Positions 21,452 to 33,839 of a stretch of 64,000 bases of DNA are shown here, one piece after another (position 1 is the first letter of the stretch; each line of letters begins with the position of its first letter). Where the stretch lies: the NCBI GenBank assembly GCA_020736575.1, contig JAGPYM010000008.1, forward strand, positions 1,720,001 through 1,784,000, given 5' to 3'. This stretch comes from Thelonectria olida. Its lineage: Eukaryota > Ascomycota > Sordariomycetes > Hypocreales > Nectriaceae. The notes below the pieces were generated by a model. It saw only the letters and a program-made list of their open reading frames with translations. It had not been told where the DNA came from and ran no database searches. The position numbers and the translations under genes were made by a program.

Positions 21452-22761
21452 GCTTGCTTGCTTGCTTGCTTAGGTCGAGCTTTGGACTCTATGCGGGTTT
21501 TAATACGTGGTAAAATTGCGTTGAAGTTCTGAAGGGATGTCATTATGGCAGGAGAAGGGAGCATTGGTCGAGTATTCGTATTCTTGAAGGGGGGATCGTC
21601 TTCGATGGCCGGATGGGAGAATTATTGTCTAGTCTAGAATGTGATTAGTTTTAGTTTTCAGCTGCAACGCCATGGCTGAACTATCGAAGGTGGCGGAATG
21701 CACATGTCCGAAAGTGAAGGCCTGAAAAGCAGCAAGTAGGCAGTCGTCCTGCGCTAACATGGACGGTCTGGAAAGCGAGGCGCATGAGATGATGTCTGGC
21801 TTACACCGCTGAAAATGGATCTTCAGAGCTGCGAATGATTCTCTGTAGGGATTGCAGCTAATTGTTTGTATTATACCTATGTGAGTTAATTGTTATACAG
21901 TATGCCTTGGCTGTTGCTTGTGCGGGTTGCTTCGCCAGGACGGGGCCCTGCCTTTCAGTCACACAATCGCGTCGCAACCCTCTTAGCTTTCAGCTCCTTG
22001 GGCTGCTGCATATGATAATCTTAAAACTTTACAAATCAAGCAATCTTGAGCTCATACTTTCTCAAGCTGTTTAATACCATAGTGTATCCCTTCGTAATGG
22101 CCGCTACTACCGCACAGAGAAAGTCCCGTCTCGCAGAATCCGAAAGTTCATGTCGGCAAGACTGAGCTATCCCAACTCGGGAGAGCATATCTATGGCTGC
22201 GTCCTAGGGCAAATCAAACACGAACGAAATCAGACCCAAGATCACATCAAGTAGCAACTGTATGAGCCCGACCGAGGACTTGAGCAGATATCTCTTTTAA
22301 TAGAAACCCTGGCTGGTACAAGTCAACTGCCCGAGGACTCGCCACGACCCTCACCTCCACGTGCTCGGTCTCTCTGGCTCTGGGAGATAGCAGCCTCCGT
22401 TTTTAGCGTCACCTACATGCCCTCCAGTATTATCATGCTATAGCTTGAGAAAGGAAGGCCTTTAGATCAGTCGGGCGCAAGGCAATAGGTATTGCCTCCT
22501 GCCCCCAATCACGCCCATTTCAGGACAAGGGCTGAACGCTCAAGAAGCTATCCTCGCTTGGAATAGGGATTAAGTCTAGCTTCACTCTCTCAATCCAACC
22601 ATGGACTAGACTTATCAACTAGTTAGTTAGGCTAGTAAGCGCGCCGGCCACGTCATAAGAATGAGGGGTAGCCTGATCAAATTCCTCCCAACTACCACCT
22701 CGTTAAGGTATCATTACGCGACTCCTACAGAGTATTACATTCCATTTTACCAAAGTCAGTC
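21452..22761. other. Intergenic upstream of the NLR-like gene
   Basis: A short tandem CTTG run (TGCTTGCTTGCTTGCTTGC, ~21451-21469) lies just upstream of the CFEM-like start. Otherwise no open frame with coding quality is seen on either strand. It holds the promoters of both flanking genes. Confidence 0.5.
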
Positions 22762-25700
22762 ATGACCTACAGGCCCGAAATATCCCCAGGTTTACGTGAG
22801 GAGCTGGAGGGCGATACTCGCGATATAGCTAAACTTTGGAAAGATGCCCTCAAAAGCTACAAGGGCGTCGTCGGATTCGACTTGGAGAAGAAATTCGACG
22901 ATGTCCAAAGCATGATCGATCAGGGCACCAAGGAAATGAATAATTTCCATAAATTCCGGCACAATGAGCAAAAGGTCGACAAGTTGCGCAGCCTTTTCGC
23001 GGCCAATATCGACTATCTCGACAAGGGCGCCCAGCAGCTTTTAGCTGCGGCAACCCCAAGTTTTCCTCCAGCTGCCGCCATTGGCACGGCCGTGACATAT
23101 ATGCTCTCTGTAAGATTATTATTCTTCCAGCACAGGTCATTAGCTGACGAACCAGGCCTGTCGCCAAGTTTCAGCAGATTACGATGTCGTCATCGTCTTC
23201 TTTGAAGACATGAACAGTTTTCTGCAACGCATCACCATTTTGGAGACCAGGCTGCCCAAGTACAAGGCCTATCAGAATTGCCTGATGGATGTATTCACCT
23301 CGTTTCTGAGCATGTGCAGTTTCGCGCACAAGTATATTGAACTTGGTCGATTTAGTAAGTTATCAGGCCGAAAAAGGTACAAATCTGACCGACACAGAGA
23401 AATGGATCTCGAATCTCCTCGTCGGCGAGGACTCCGAGCTGAGCGACGCCCGCAAGCAGATGGACTTGAAACTTGCGAGACTCCAAAATGCAACCGAGTT
23501 TGCCATTCTCAGCAACACCGAGGAGCTCCAAAAGATGTCCAGAGAGCTTCATGTCAACCAAGAGTCTCACAATGCCATGCTTCAGGCCCAAATGGAGGTC
23601 ATGGGCGCAATCCGCGATACAACCGAAAACATTCGAAGCGACATGGCCAAACTACTCAAGGCATTTGACGAGCAGAAGAAAGATCAAAGCAAGGATCAAC
23701 GAACAAAACTTTCCGCGAACGAACAGAGCAAACCTCCATCGGCAAAGAGGATCCGTAACTCGCTTCCGGATTTTGAGGGAGAAGACCACGAGTATCACAT
23801 ATTGAAGGAGACGATGATTCAAGAAACTTGCACTTGGGTATTTTCCGAACCGGAATGGAATGAGTGGTGGGCTCATGGAAAGAATCGCGTTCTTGCAATC
23901 ACTGGAGAACCTGGATTCGGGAAGAGTCACATTGGTGCTACCATATATGACAGATTGCTGGAAGAGGCACACCAGGATACGGCAAACCGGACGTGTGCAG
24001 CTCACTTTTACTTTCGAGAGCAAAACGAATACCTATCATCCTTTCTCTACGGCATGGCAACAATCATCAATCAAGTCGTCGAGCAGAGCTCTCCCATCTG
24101 CGAGTTGATCAACAAGGAATACATCAAGGATGAGGTTGTTGTAAACGTCTGGGACTGGAAGGAGCTGGTCCAGAAATTGCTAGCCCCGGCGTTTCGTAAA
24201 GAGTCCAGTAATCGACTGTTTGTTATGTTTGATGGAGTAGATGAGCTCAGTTCGCTGACTGAACTAAACGAGTTTCTGAACATCATCAAAGATGAGGGCT
24301 TGAGGATTTCGGTTGTTCTCACAGGAAGAACCAAAATCCTTGCAGGAATTGCAGAAACTATGGAGACACTCAGCATCACAGTCAACAAGGAGAGACAGCT
24401 TCAAGATTTGAAAGCTCTAGTCTGGATTCGTCTCACCACCCTGGATTCTCTTCGAAATTTTAGCAGATATGTCAAGCAGCGGATCGCCGATGCAGTAGAG
24501 GAGAGATCACCAAGTAGGTTTTTACCCTCGGCGGATTTGACAGACTAACATTCCTAGATATGCTTTACGCCCAGTATTTACTCATTCGACTGAACGCACT
24601 TAAACGAGAAGGCGCAGTACTCAAGAGGCTCGACAAGCCATTGCCGGTAAACCTTCATGAGATGTATGAGCTATCATTGAGCGACTGTAATAGGCGAACT
24701 GGGCCCGATCGCCAACAAATGGTGACAAAACTGCTGCACTGGACGGCGTTTTCATACCGACCTCTAGTCCTCGACGAAGTCATTTCGTTGCTGCGATATT
24801 GGGCCAACGATTCAAACTTCGACATTGAAGAGATCCCAGAGCCCTTTTCCAGATTCATCCGCGTTGGCGATCCTGGGTCCGACGCTGAGGCACGAGCGAG
24901 AATTAATAACTCCCAGGGGTATTGGACTACGTCCGTTGACAGCTTGAAGAAGAGCCAAGACTCAATGAACCCAGAAGTCGTGTACAATGACGGATCACTT
25001 CCCGTCAAGTTTCTGGAACGCTCCGTACGTGCGTTTTTCCGAGAGGGTGTCAAGACGAGCACTGGGCGGTGGTCTTCCTCGGAGGCACACAGGCAAATGT
25101 TTCTTGACTGCGCGAAACTTGCCCGTCCAGCCCTTGCGGGCGAGATTGAGGTTGACGAGAGACTTCGAGGTTATGCCGCCATGTATGTCTTTCATCATTG
25201 GTGCATGATCAACCACGAGCAGCACTCGATGGAAGAAAAGGCCGAAGTGATGGAGGCGTTTGCAACCATCTTGTCCAACAAATACAACTACGCTACCATG
25301 GCTGAGAGACATGGTGTAGACTACAAACTCATGTTTACGGATTACGTCTTTAAGCAGGTCGCTACATGGGCAGCACTACTCGACACCGAAGTCCGCCAAA
25401 GCCTGAGTTTACTGGTGATTGAAGGATGTGCTGGACTAGCAGAAAATCCTCGAAAATGTGCCCTCCAGATAGCACGAGGCCATCTCAAGAACTTGTACGG
25501 AGCTGCCGACCTCAAGACTGCCCTTGCTGCGTTCAAAAACTTCCACCTCATCATGGAATTGGTAAGTTGCCTGTTGTCCATTCCCACGCTGCCCGCTAAC
25601 GGATCGCAGAGCCATTTCGGGAGCCTTCTGGCTGCACAAGCTGCCAAAAACTTCAAGTCCACGCTTGGAAAATTTGACGAAAAGGAATTTGCCATCGCGC

Positions 25701-27394
25701 AAGCTGTCTTGGGACTCGAAAACGTCTTTGGAGACATCGAAATGGATGCAACAGCCTACCGAGCAGTAGCAACCTTACTTCTCAACTTTAAGCAAAAAGA
25801 CCCTGCACAAAAGACGTGTCAAAAAGCAATCAAACTATCTGAGACTCCTTTGGACAAGGTCAAGAGCATGGAGCTGATGGCACGGATTGATCTGAAGAGG
25901 GGAAAGGCCAAAAAGGCAAACGAGTTCGCCACAAAATGCATCGAGTTACTACAAGACGAAACTGTGCCGACTCCTCTACGTCGAGCTGTCTACGTTACCA
26001 AAGCACGATCCGAAGACGAATTGCACGACTACGTGGCTTGTACCAAGTCTTATCAGCAGGCGAGGGCTGTCGACCCTACAAACCTGACGGCGGGCAATGT
26101 TTTGGGCGAAGAGATCGACGTGTTTACTGAAGATTATGAGCTGGGCCAGTACATGGACACTCTCAAGAATTGGAGTCCTCTGGAGCGCCTGACTTGGATG
26201 GCTTGGAAGTACGAGGATTTGGGTGATGTTCGCCACAGCGACCTTCGAAATGCCACTGTAAAGACGGCAGAGAAGGAGTTTGTTATTCAGATGTACGAAG
26301 ACTCGATTCGATATCTGGACAATGTCGGCGGAGGAGCACCCCTGCGTTGTGATCTTGCGCTTGTGCATCTTGAAGTTTGTGAAAACTTGGAACAAGCTCG
26401 AAAAGTCTTGGATGAAGTGCTTGACAGCAGTTCTACCGGGTGGCCATACGCAGTGACGGAAGAGTACCCAGAATCTACTCTTCAACGAGCCATCGATATC
26501 CAAACAGACATTCTCTACACCCTCTTCAGGCAGTCGACCGATCAAGCCATCAAAGCTGAGCTGCTCGAAGCTGTCGAGGGATTACTCACAAGACCCTTGG
26601 CACTTGATGTACCACCACAGTCAGATACGTATCTCCTCCAACGTCGCCTTGTCCTTGCGCGTATGTACCTCAAAATGGGGCCCGCCGCAAAGTTCCAATC
26701 GACGCTTCAGAGTGTTATCGACGCGTGTCTGGAAGCTTTGAACGATTCGGTCGGGTGGAATGATTGCTACAATTTGGTTTTTCTGGCAGTGGCTTTGAGT
26801 ATCCTGAGTGAAGTAGTTAGCGATGGAGCAAAGTTGTCGAGAATGGCTAGGATCCTCGCATCTGCCCAGTTCAGTCGTTTGGACCCCACTGCTAGAGAGG
26901 ATGACGATGCCAAAACTGAGTCCGAGTCGGGTTCCGATGAAGGCGAGGACGACTGGGAAAACAGTGACCTTTCGGGGTCAGAGAGTGGAAGCGAAGGGAG
27001 TGGAAGCGGCTTCGAGGACGAAGGGGAGCCCCCTGAGAACGAGGGAGACCTCTATGGCGTAGAGCTGATTTGCGACGGTACCTGTGATCCCAATGTTTGG
27101 TTCAACTGGTGGGGTGGTCGAGTTGCCTACCAGTGTCTGATTTGCCACACGGGATATCTATGCGAGGAATGCTACAAGAACCGACAAGCCGACAACAGGG
27201 GAGACCCTTTGAAGGGACGGCAGTATTGTGGTAGAAATCACAAGTATATCAAGCTACCAATTGAGGGATGGCAGGGAATCAAGGACGGAAAGTTAGTGTT
27301 GGAGGGCGAGGATCCGGTCCAGTTTAAGGAGATTTTGAGACAGATCCGTGAGGAGCTCTGCAAAGAATCTTGGGGCGACTTTTGGAGAGGATGA
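22762..27394 (+). CDS. NLR-like protein: Goodbye - NACHT - TPR - ZZ-like zinc finger
   Basis: Five exons, 22762-23109, 23156-23354, 23398-24513, 24558-25561 and 25610-27394, encode 1483 aa. All junctions keep frame; introns are 43-48 bp. Residues ~10-230 match the fungal STAND N-terminal Goodbye domain (LWKDALKSYKGVVGFDL). The NACHT NTPase has Walker A GEPGFGKS (352-359) and Walker B LFVMFDGVDEL (456-466). Residues ~800-1250 are helical TPR-like repeats. An acidic Ser/Glu/Asp stretch then leads to a C-terminal zinc-binding module with CDGTC, CLICHTGYLCEECY and CGRNHKYI, then PIEGWQGIKDG, a combination I associate with Goodbye-type proteins. This is the fungal counterpart of plant and animal NLRs. 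A role in non-self recognition or programmed cell death is inferred from the family. The gene appears intact. Confidence 0.88.
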
Positions 27395-28187
27395 TTCGAG
27401 GTCTAGCTCGAATACGCTCAATCGAGGTGGAATTCAGCTATGTACATTCCCATGGTTCCCCTTTCTACACTATCTCATCAAACTACCTTGTGCGTCGCGA
27501 GTGAATTTATTCGAAAGATCTATCGGATTCTCATCCTCCGAACCTCCCCCCCTTTTTTCGAGTTAGAAATTAACATCCGATCTCGATCATTGGGTTCCAG
27601 CTCTGCCGATTCCCGGGAAAATCTCATGGCAAGCTTAGTATTCTCAGCCCCAAGATTCGGTGAACACAATAGTGACACATCCAGACCGAGACACGCCGTT
27701 GAGCCGCTCCCGCTTGACAACGAGGCGTCCCAGCACGCAGACAGGAAATCTGCTTTTTTCTCCTCGAATTATTTCTTTAAGTCTCTGACAGTATCCGGAA
27801 AGCGCGTCTACAAATTCATTTCCGCATCAAATCTGGTTGCGATGAGTTCCCACTCTATCGATCCAACCTCCATCTTGGGTGGGCCATAGCCCCCAACCGT
27901 GACAAGTAATGCTGAGAACCGCCCAGTCGATGTCATGGAGTCGGCACATGAACTTGTCAGCTACATGGATGTATGTACAGATCAAGCATTCTAGCAAAAG
28001 CATGCATTAAAGCCCACTGAGAAAGGAGAAAAACTATGCGGCTGGGAGGTGCTAATGGAGCCAGGCAACTAAGGCTTCAAGGCGGACTGTTCAGGTGCAC
28101 AGCCACCCTCACAAACACGTTTTTCTTTATTTTTTCTCCTTTTAAAGTGTCCTGATGTCTCCTTCTCGTGCCGTCCAAACTTTCCGA
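27395..28187. other. Intergenic between NLR-like gene and N-terminal module
   Basis: Short frames on both strands lack coding character. It holds the NLR-like gene's 3' end. A T-rich run (27538-27560) and a TTTTTTCTCC run near 28130 are the only visible simple sequences. Confidence 0.45.
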
Positions 28188-28393
28188 ATGGACTCGCTGA
28201 GTGTTATTGCCTCCGTTGCGGGGATCGCCTCCGCTGCAGGTGAGGTTATCAAAATCCTTGGTCCGTACACACACTGCATCATCAAAACGCTGGCCTCTCT
28301 TCGAATTCAGGTTCGAGCGTGACCTCAAAACTTCTCGTGTTTATCGCCGAGCTAAGAGAGGTACCATGGGCTTTTCAGTGCGCAGTTCTGTAG
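28188..28393 (+). pseudogene. Truncated STAND N-terminal (PigL_N/FunN-like) module
   Basis: ATG at 28188 opens MDSLSVIASVAGIASAAGEV, the characteristic start of the helical N-terminal domain that caps many fungal ankyrin, NACHT and patatin-type STAND proteins. A 50-bp intron (28261-28310, GTCCGT..TTCAG) joins it to SSVTSKLLVFIAELREVPWA, keeping the family pattern. Translation stops at TAG 28391-28393 after 51 residues, whereas the full domain is about 150-200. No continuation in another frame was recognised downstream. It is read as a 5' fragment of a lost STAND gene. A genuine micro-protein made of the first helices is possible but less likely. Confidence 0.5.
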
Positions 28394-30181
28394 CCCGCAC
28401 CCACGCGTGGTCCATTTCCTCCGGAAGCAGTCTGAGCAACCTCTGTGAGATCTCGGTTCTAGTTGTCCCATTGTACGCAGAGGACATTGCCAATCCACAA
28501 TGTTACAATTTTAGACACGAAACTCTTCAGCCTAGACTGTTGCTTTCCCCAACTGTTTACACAAGATCTATCTACCATGAGTGTGTTAAAGTGCAACCTT
28601 GTGACGAAGACAGTAACACCAATAGCGACTGTGGCGATCGTAGCGGGAGCTTTAAGAGCTTTTGCCTCCCTAGCAACAGATGATAACAGACGATTGAATA
28701 GGAAGGAAAGGGTCTTTCAACTAGGAAGAATAAAAGGACTAGCTTCGAACTTCGAAAGAAGAAGAAGGATGAGAGAAGTCATCGTCATCAGACCATTATC
28801 GAAACGTCATCGTGATATCCGTATTTTGCATGTATCTATCGTGCTTTAGCAGCTTCCGGGGCATCTAAACCTTCCGGGAGTCAGACTTCGGGCTTTTTGA
28901 CAATCTGGTCAGATTGAACAGCTGAAAGCATCAGCTACTTTCGACGGAAGAAGAAGACAGTAGAAGACCGCCTAAGGGGTCAAAATATCAGCCTTTTCGT
29001 ATTTTTCATAAGCAACGTGTTTTTCGTAGGGTTGGTCGCAAGGAAAGGAATCTAACTGCCTCCCCTACCAGCGGCTTCTAAACGCGCTCTCTTGTTATGG
29101 CAGCTGGTCCAAGTGCCACTGTTGCTTCGATCTTCCTGACTGCCTCGCAGTCTGTCAGTCGGCCAAAAAGTTATAAAGCTAGGGCCCTGATTGAAGGGAC
29201 CGAGGCCTCGAAGACGAAGGAATCAAGGTCCTAGACTCGAAGGTCGAAATAACAGCCTGTTCCTCGAAGCGTGATCTCCAAATGTGTAGCGACAAAGAGC
29301 AGCCACGCCAGCTAGCCAGATGGCCAAGGGAAAACAACGACTAACAGCCTAAAGGAACCGGACGACAGCAGCGTCTGTAGAAGCTAGGAAGTTCAGGCCA
29401 GCTGGGCAGTCTGATCAGATGTATCGGGCTTGGTCAGGCAGCTATCAGAAGGCTAGGGCAGCTGAAAAAGAGGAAAAGAAGGAAGGACTAGGAAGGTCTT
29501 TAAGGAACAGGTGGGAAGAGACTGTGACCGTGTCCTCTTGTGTGTGTGTTCTGCTCGGATTCTGCTTGTCTTCCTAGCTGGGCTGCGAAAAGGTTCCTCC
29601 TTCGTATCCGGGCTCCCTAGGTCACGGGACCAGTTATATGACCGGCCTGACCTCTCGAGGCCGCTGGCGAAAGTCTCCAAGTTCCAACACACCAGCTTCA
29701 GGTAATTCCTCTACAGGATCCAGTTTTCAGAACTCTACCGATAACGGCTTGATTCCAGAGACCGTACCAACCCCGCTTCTTTAAGGGATGTGAAGCAGCG
29801 CGTTCGTGCCACTTATTGCCTTCTGGAATGTAAATAAAGTAGCAGCCCCCAATTGGTTCGTAAGAGTGGCAGTTATATTAAATAACTCAAAAATATCACA
29901 CTTGGGGATGGATATACATAACTAAAGAGTCTTGGGTTTCTATTTAAAAGAAGGAAGGAGGTTGGTCTCTCATATGTGTATTTAAAGGGCCTGTTGTGTT
30001 CTAGGTTGTTGCAAATGTAATAGCCTGACAGTCAGGTCGGGGTTGACTGGCTGCCTGGTCCACAATCCTGCGACAGAAAGAAAGGAAAGAAACTAGATTA
30101 AATCTAGTGGTGGGGTGGTGGTATAAGTCTGATTCTGGGGTTGTCCAAAAGGGAATGGAGTTCAAATCGATATGGCCCGAC
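28394..30181. other. Intergenic, no recognisable gene
   Basis: Frames are short and low quality on both strands. The stretch 28980-29700 has ordinary GC content, with AAGGAA/GAAGG-rich patches, and looks like decayed non-coding or repeat-derived sequence, but no terminal repeats or domain were recognised. Confidence 0.4.
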
Positions 30182-30619
30182 TCAATCCTCCTTAGAGCCA
30201 TTTCGAACGCAGTTGATTCTCTTGGAAAAGTGCGCGTCGAGATTGACGCAATCGCCATCGCTGGGCAGTCGTCCCAGAAACTCGCCACGGCATGTTACTC
30301 CATCACTCCCTTTTTCCGAATAAGCCAGCCACTCATATTGCGTACCTGTCCAGAAGCCGTAACCGCCGTTCAGATAGACAGAATGGGTGGTTTCGTCCAT
30401 AAAGACATCGGTGAGGTACTGGCTGTGGTGGCCGTAGTTGAAGTTGGTGCTAATGGGGACCGTGTAAGTAGAGCGCGCGTCCCCCATCCCGTAATGCCCA
30501 TTAATAGAGCGGGTGGGATCGAATACTTACCAGGCATGGTCGGTATACTCGTTGGCCTTTGGCAGGGCGGCAATGGCAGTATTTGCCATGAGGGCAAAGA
30601 GCATGTGAAAGGCCTTCAT
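30182..30619 (-). CDS. Small secreted cysteine-containing protein (effector candidate)
   Basis: Two exons on the minus strand, 30531-30619 and 30182-30449, give 118 aa. The 81-bp intron (GTAAGT..CATTAG) replaces an early stop and creates the codon TGC, adding a cysteine. The first ~19 residues (MKAFHMLFALMANTAIAAL) are a signal peptide, leaving a mature peptide of about 100 residues with four cysteines (two potential disulfides), rich in Gly, Tyr and Asn (YGHHSQYLTDVFMDETTHSV). I do not recognise the family. Size, signal peptide and cysteine content fit fungal effectors or antimicrobial-type secreted proteins. No function is claimed. Confidence 0.7.
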
Positions 30620-31590
30620 GTTGGCAATGGTGTGTTTAGCTTTGGGATGATTGGTAGCAGGCGAGGAAATATATGATAAGAACTGTGGGTGAGGAAAGGG
30701 AAGTGATGGCATAACAACATTTATGACAAGGGAATCGGCCGGTATTTATATACTTCTTGTTCCTCCCGAATCCTCGAGGCCATCTTCAGTCGGCACCATC
30801 TAGTCCCGTAGCACGGGCAGGTACGGCAGGCATAACGTCCGGCCCAGTCCGACACAGGTACACTACTCCGTAGGCTATATCCAATTAAATTTCCTCCAGG
30901 ATAGGACAGGCCGGCCAAGAAAACGTGGCGGACAGGTTATATCTCGCCAAGCCCACAATGCTTTCGGGTTTACGCCTGTGAGTGGCTGGATTTGGAAACA
31001 GGAAAATGCTTATAGAGAAAGTCCTTCCTGTCCGTGGGCTAGAACGCCCTGTAGAAGTAACAACCTAGGGATAGCAGACTTAAACAATCAAGGAGACAGT
31101 ATTGCGCAGGCTTATGTCAGCCCTAGTTCCGTTTTAGAGGCCGAGCCCTAGTTTGTAGCTTATCTACATGTCAAAATTTTCCAGACTTGGAGCCCAAGGA
31201 TCAAAGGTTGCTGAAACGAAATGACAGCCCGCGTTACGGGGCTTCTTGACTTAGCGCCCGAATTCCGCATTTTCATTGCTTCTTGCCCCCTGCCCTGTCC
31301 GAAACCAAAGCCACTATGCCACTGCCACTTCAGCTGACGGGGCTGACAAAAAACGGTGTCATCCACACTTGACTCTTCTAGGCAAATGCTGAAATGCCAA
31401 GAAGCCAGTCATTGGTTGTAGAGAAAGCGGCTGGATGTGCCTAAATAATCGCCGTAAGCGCGGCCGTGCCGTGAGACCCTCCCAGGCGTTTCCTCAAAGG
31501 GTAAACGCTGGAGCATCCAATCATTTATTGCCAGCTCTCTCCCTTCCTTCAACCTGAGCAACTCGGCACTTCCTTTTTGTCGACTGCACG
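30620..31590. other. Intergenic
   Basis: It holds the promoter of the small secreted protein (minus strand) and that of the eight-exon gene at 31591 (plus strand). No coding frame was recognised. Confidence 0.5.
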
Positions 31591-33404
31591 ATGCCTCCAA
31601 AATCTGACATCTTTGTTAACTATGAGGGGCCGAGATTGAGCAGGGACCAGAAGCTTGTTGTTCGGTCTCGGGCGATGGTCTCGTTTCGGGCCAAGAAGAA
31701 GGACGGCGCGAATCAGAGTGAGTATTCTCCAAGTACCTGAAGCTTGGCTAACAGGGACTGTAGAGAGGACTGCAGCGGCGGAAACAACTTTGGAAAGCAC
31801 CGAGTACATCCTTGTTCTGTTCCCTGATGATAGTGTTCGCTGTCTAACCCTTGCTTAGAACTCAAGCCGCGGCCGCGGGAGATGTCTCAGAGTCTCTCAG
31901 CTCAGTTCAGAGACGAGCCCCAAAACTGGTACCTATCCTACCCCGTCCTCGCGACATTGGGCCGACGGGCTGTCATCCGACTGGGATCCACGCGAGGGTA
32001 TTCCAGAACTATCTGTCCCTATGTGGCGCCTGTAAGTGTCTCAGCGCTGGCTGGCCACTTATTTTGGGCTGAATTCTAACGGCTTACCTGCAGATTCTTC
32101 GTACCTTGATGAGGCGTACATCCTTGTCGGGTTCCACCAGCCCAACTTCTTCAGGCCTGACATGAGCAAGTCTGCGTGCATCTACATTGGTTGGCTGCTA
32201 ACAAAGGGGATCTTGGATGCTTTCCGCGGCACGAGTGATTTCTCGTATCCTTACTACGAGTGGAACGCTGTCCGTGAGCTGCAAGCCTTTCTTGATACAG
32301 CCACCAATGCCGAGTTGTACCAGGTTGTGTATCCGGTAGCCATCCTCGGCATGTTTGAGGTACGAGTCTCTCCACCCTGGAGGCTGGTGAACATTCGCCG
32401 AAGAGGTCGTGCCCCCGACTAACACTCTTCTTCAATCCTTGCAGATGGTCCGCTTCAGTCCCTACACTGTCACTCACCTAGCTGCAGTCGAGCGCTTCAT
32501 TAAGACCCGCGGCGGCTTACAGAAGATGCCTCCACCCATGCAGGCCATTGTGGTCATGTAAGAGCGACACCCCTTGTCTCTCCTCCTTACTCATTACCCG
32601 TAGGGCCGATCTCCTGCAATGCATCTGCCTCGACACAAAGCTAGCCTTTAGCTATGTTGGCCGGCCCCTCTTTCATTGCCAAGCTGTCGAGAAGCTCGGC
32701 GGTGACCACATGGTCAGCTCGCCCCTGTTGCGGTGTGAGGGCGAGGAGTTCTCGCTCGTCGGCCGCTTCATTCGTCCTGAGATCTCCGCAAGACTTGCGC
32801 AGATTCTGGGCCAGACTTTTGACGCCGTTAAAGAATTTTGCGGCCAGGAGGCCGGAAATGAACCCTCCACTACGGTTGTTGGGATTGTGAACCTGGATGA
32901 TGTGGCTGATGGGGTTCTCCCAGCACATGACCTTTCAGGGCTTGTTGTTCAGACCTGCGCCATAGCATCTCGTATCGCGCACCGCACCATGCAGAAGAGG
33001 GCTGGTTTTCATGACAGCTCCAACTGGACGGACATGTGTCTCCTGTATAACAATATTCGGTTCATCAACCTCAAGTCCTGGGCAGGCCTTCCATACCTTC
33101 GCCTGTGGGTGTACGTATCCGCTTCTCTACAACTAACCTGCCTCTGACAGTGGAGTTTAGGAATCTTATTGGTCTTGCCAGCTCAACTAAGCTTGAAAGG
33201 TCCTATTTCGTGGCAGAGCTAATGCGTGCTACGTTTAGCTGGGGCTGCTACCAGATGGAAGTGTATATTAGTAAGTCTAGCAGGAGTGAGTGTACAGACC
33301 CAGCTATTTAACTATCTATAGCATTTTTAAAGAACTTTATCCATCTTCGCCGTAAAGCCTCGTCGGGGGATACTACAGACATGGGGCTAAATGAGGAGGT
33401 CTAA
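31591..33404 (+). CDS. Fungal-specific transcription-factor-like protein (Fungal_trans_2 / DUF3468 type), eight exons
   Basis: Exons 31591-31717, 31764-31803, 31859-32031, 32094-32359, 32445-32557, 32604-33108, 33156-33270 and 33322-33404 give 473 aa. All seven GT..AG introns are phase-consistent, so the gene appears intact. The N-terminus has the basic motif VVRSRAMVSFRAKKK without a Zn2Cys6 cluster, a combination I associate with DUF3468/Fungal_trans_2 proteins annotated as regulators. The helical core contains ARVFQNYLSLCGA, IYIGWLLTKGIL, AIVVMADLLQCI and LRLWFRNLIGLASSTKLERS. The short second exon and the 33156 acceptor (TGGAG) are the least certain boundaries. The stop at 33402-33404 lies directly at the edge of an AT-saturated block. 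A nuclear regulatory role is inferred from family only. Confidence 0.65.
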
Positions 33405-33834
33405 AGGGATAGTTTTTAAAAAGGCTTTATAATAGCTACTAGTACTATATTTATTTGTATTTTATTATAGCTTTTTATACTCTTATATAAATTATATATC
33501 TATTAGCTTAAATTAAGTATATTTATTTATTAAGCTTATAAATATTGTTATATATTAAAATTAAAGTATTAAAACTAAAAGGCATATTTAACTAGCTAAC
33601 TTAATTAAATATATTAAAACTTAAAAATATTTTAATAAGCTTATATTATAGTTATATATTAGTTAAGCTCAATTAAAATATAAAAACTGTTTTTATATTT
33701 TTATAATATTATAAAAGGAAAAATATAATATATATATACTTATTATTTATAAAAAATACTAAAATTTTAAGCATATAATTAAAGTTAATATAAGCTAAAC
33801 CCCAGCCTTATATTTATTATAATACGCTTAGTTT
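33405..33834. other. AT-saturated flank of the old retrotransposon
   Basis: It is almost wholly A+T with TTA/TAA/AAT runs, starts immediately after the eight-exon gene and shows no surviving coding frame. It is RIP-like sequence that must predate, or have been mutated together with, the element inserted at 33840. Confidence 0.7.
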
Positions 33835-33839
33835 ATAAC
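33835..33839. repeat. Target-site duplication of the outer element, left copy (ATAAC)
   Basis: Five bases immediately outside the left LTR match the five immediately outside the right LTR (49517-49521). Confidence 0.85.
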
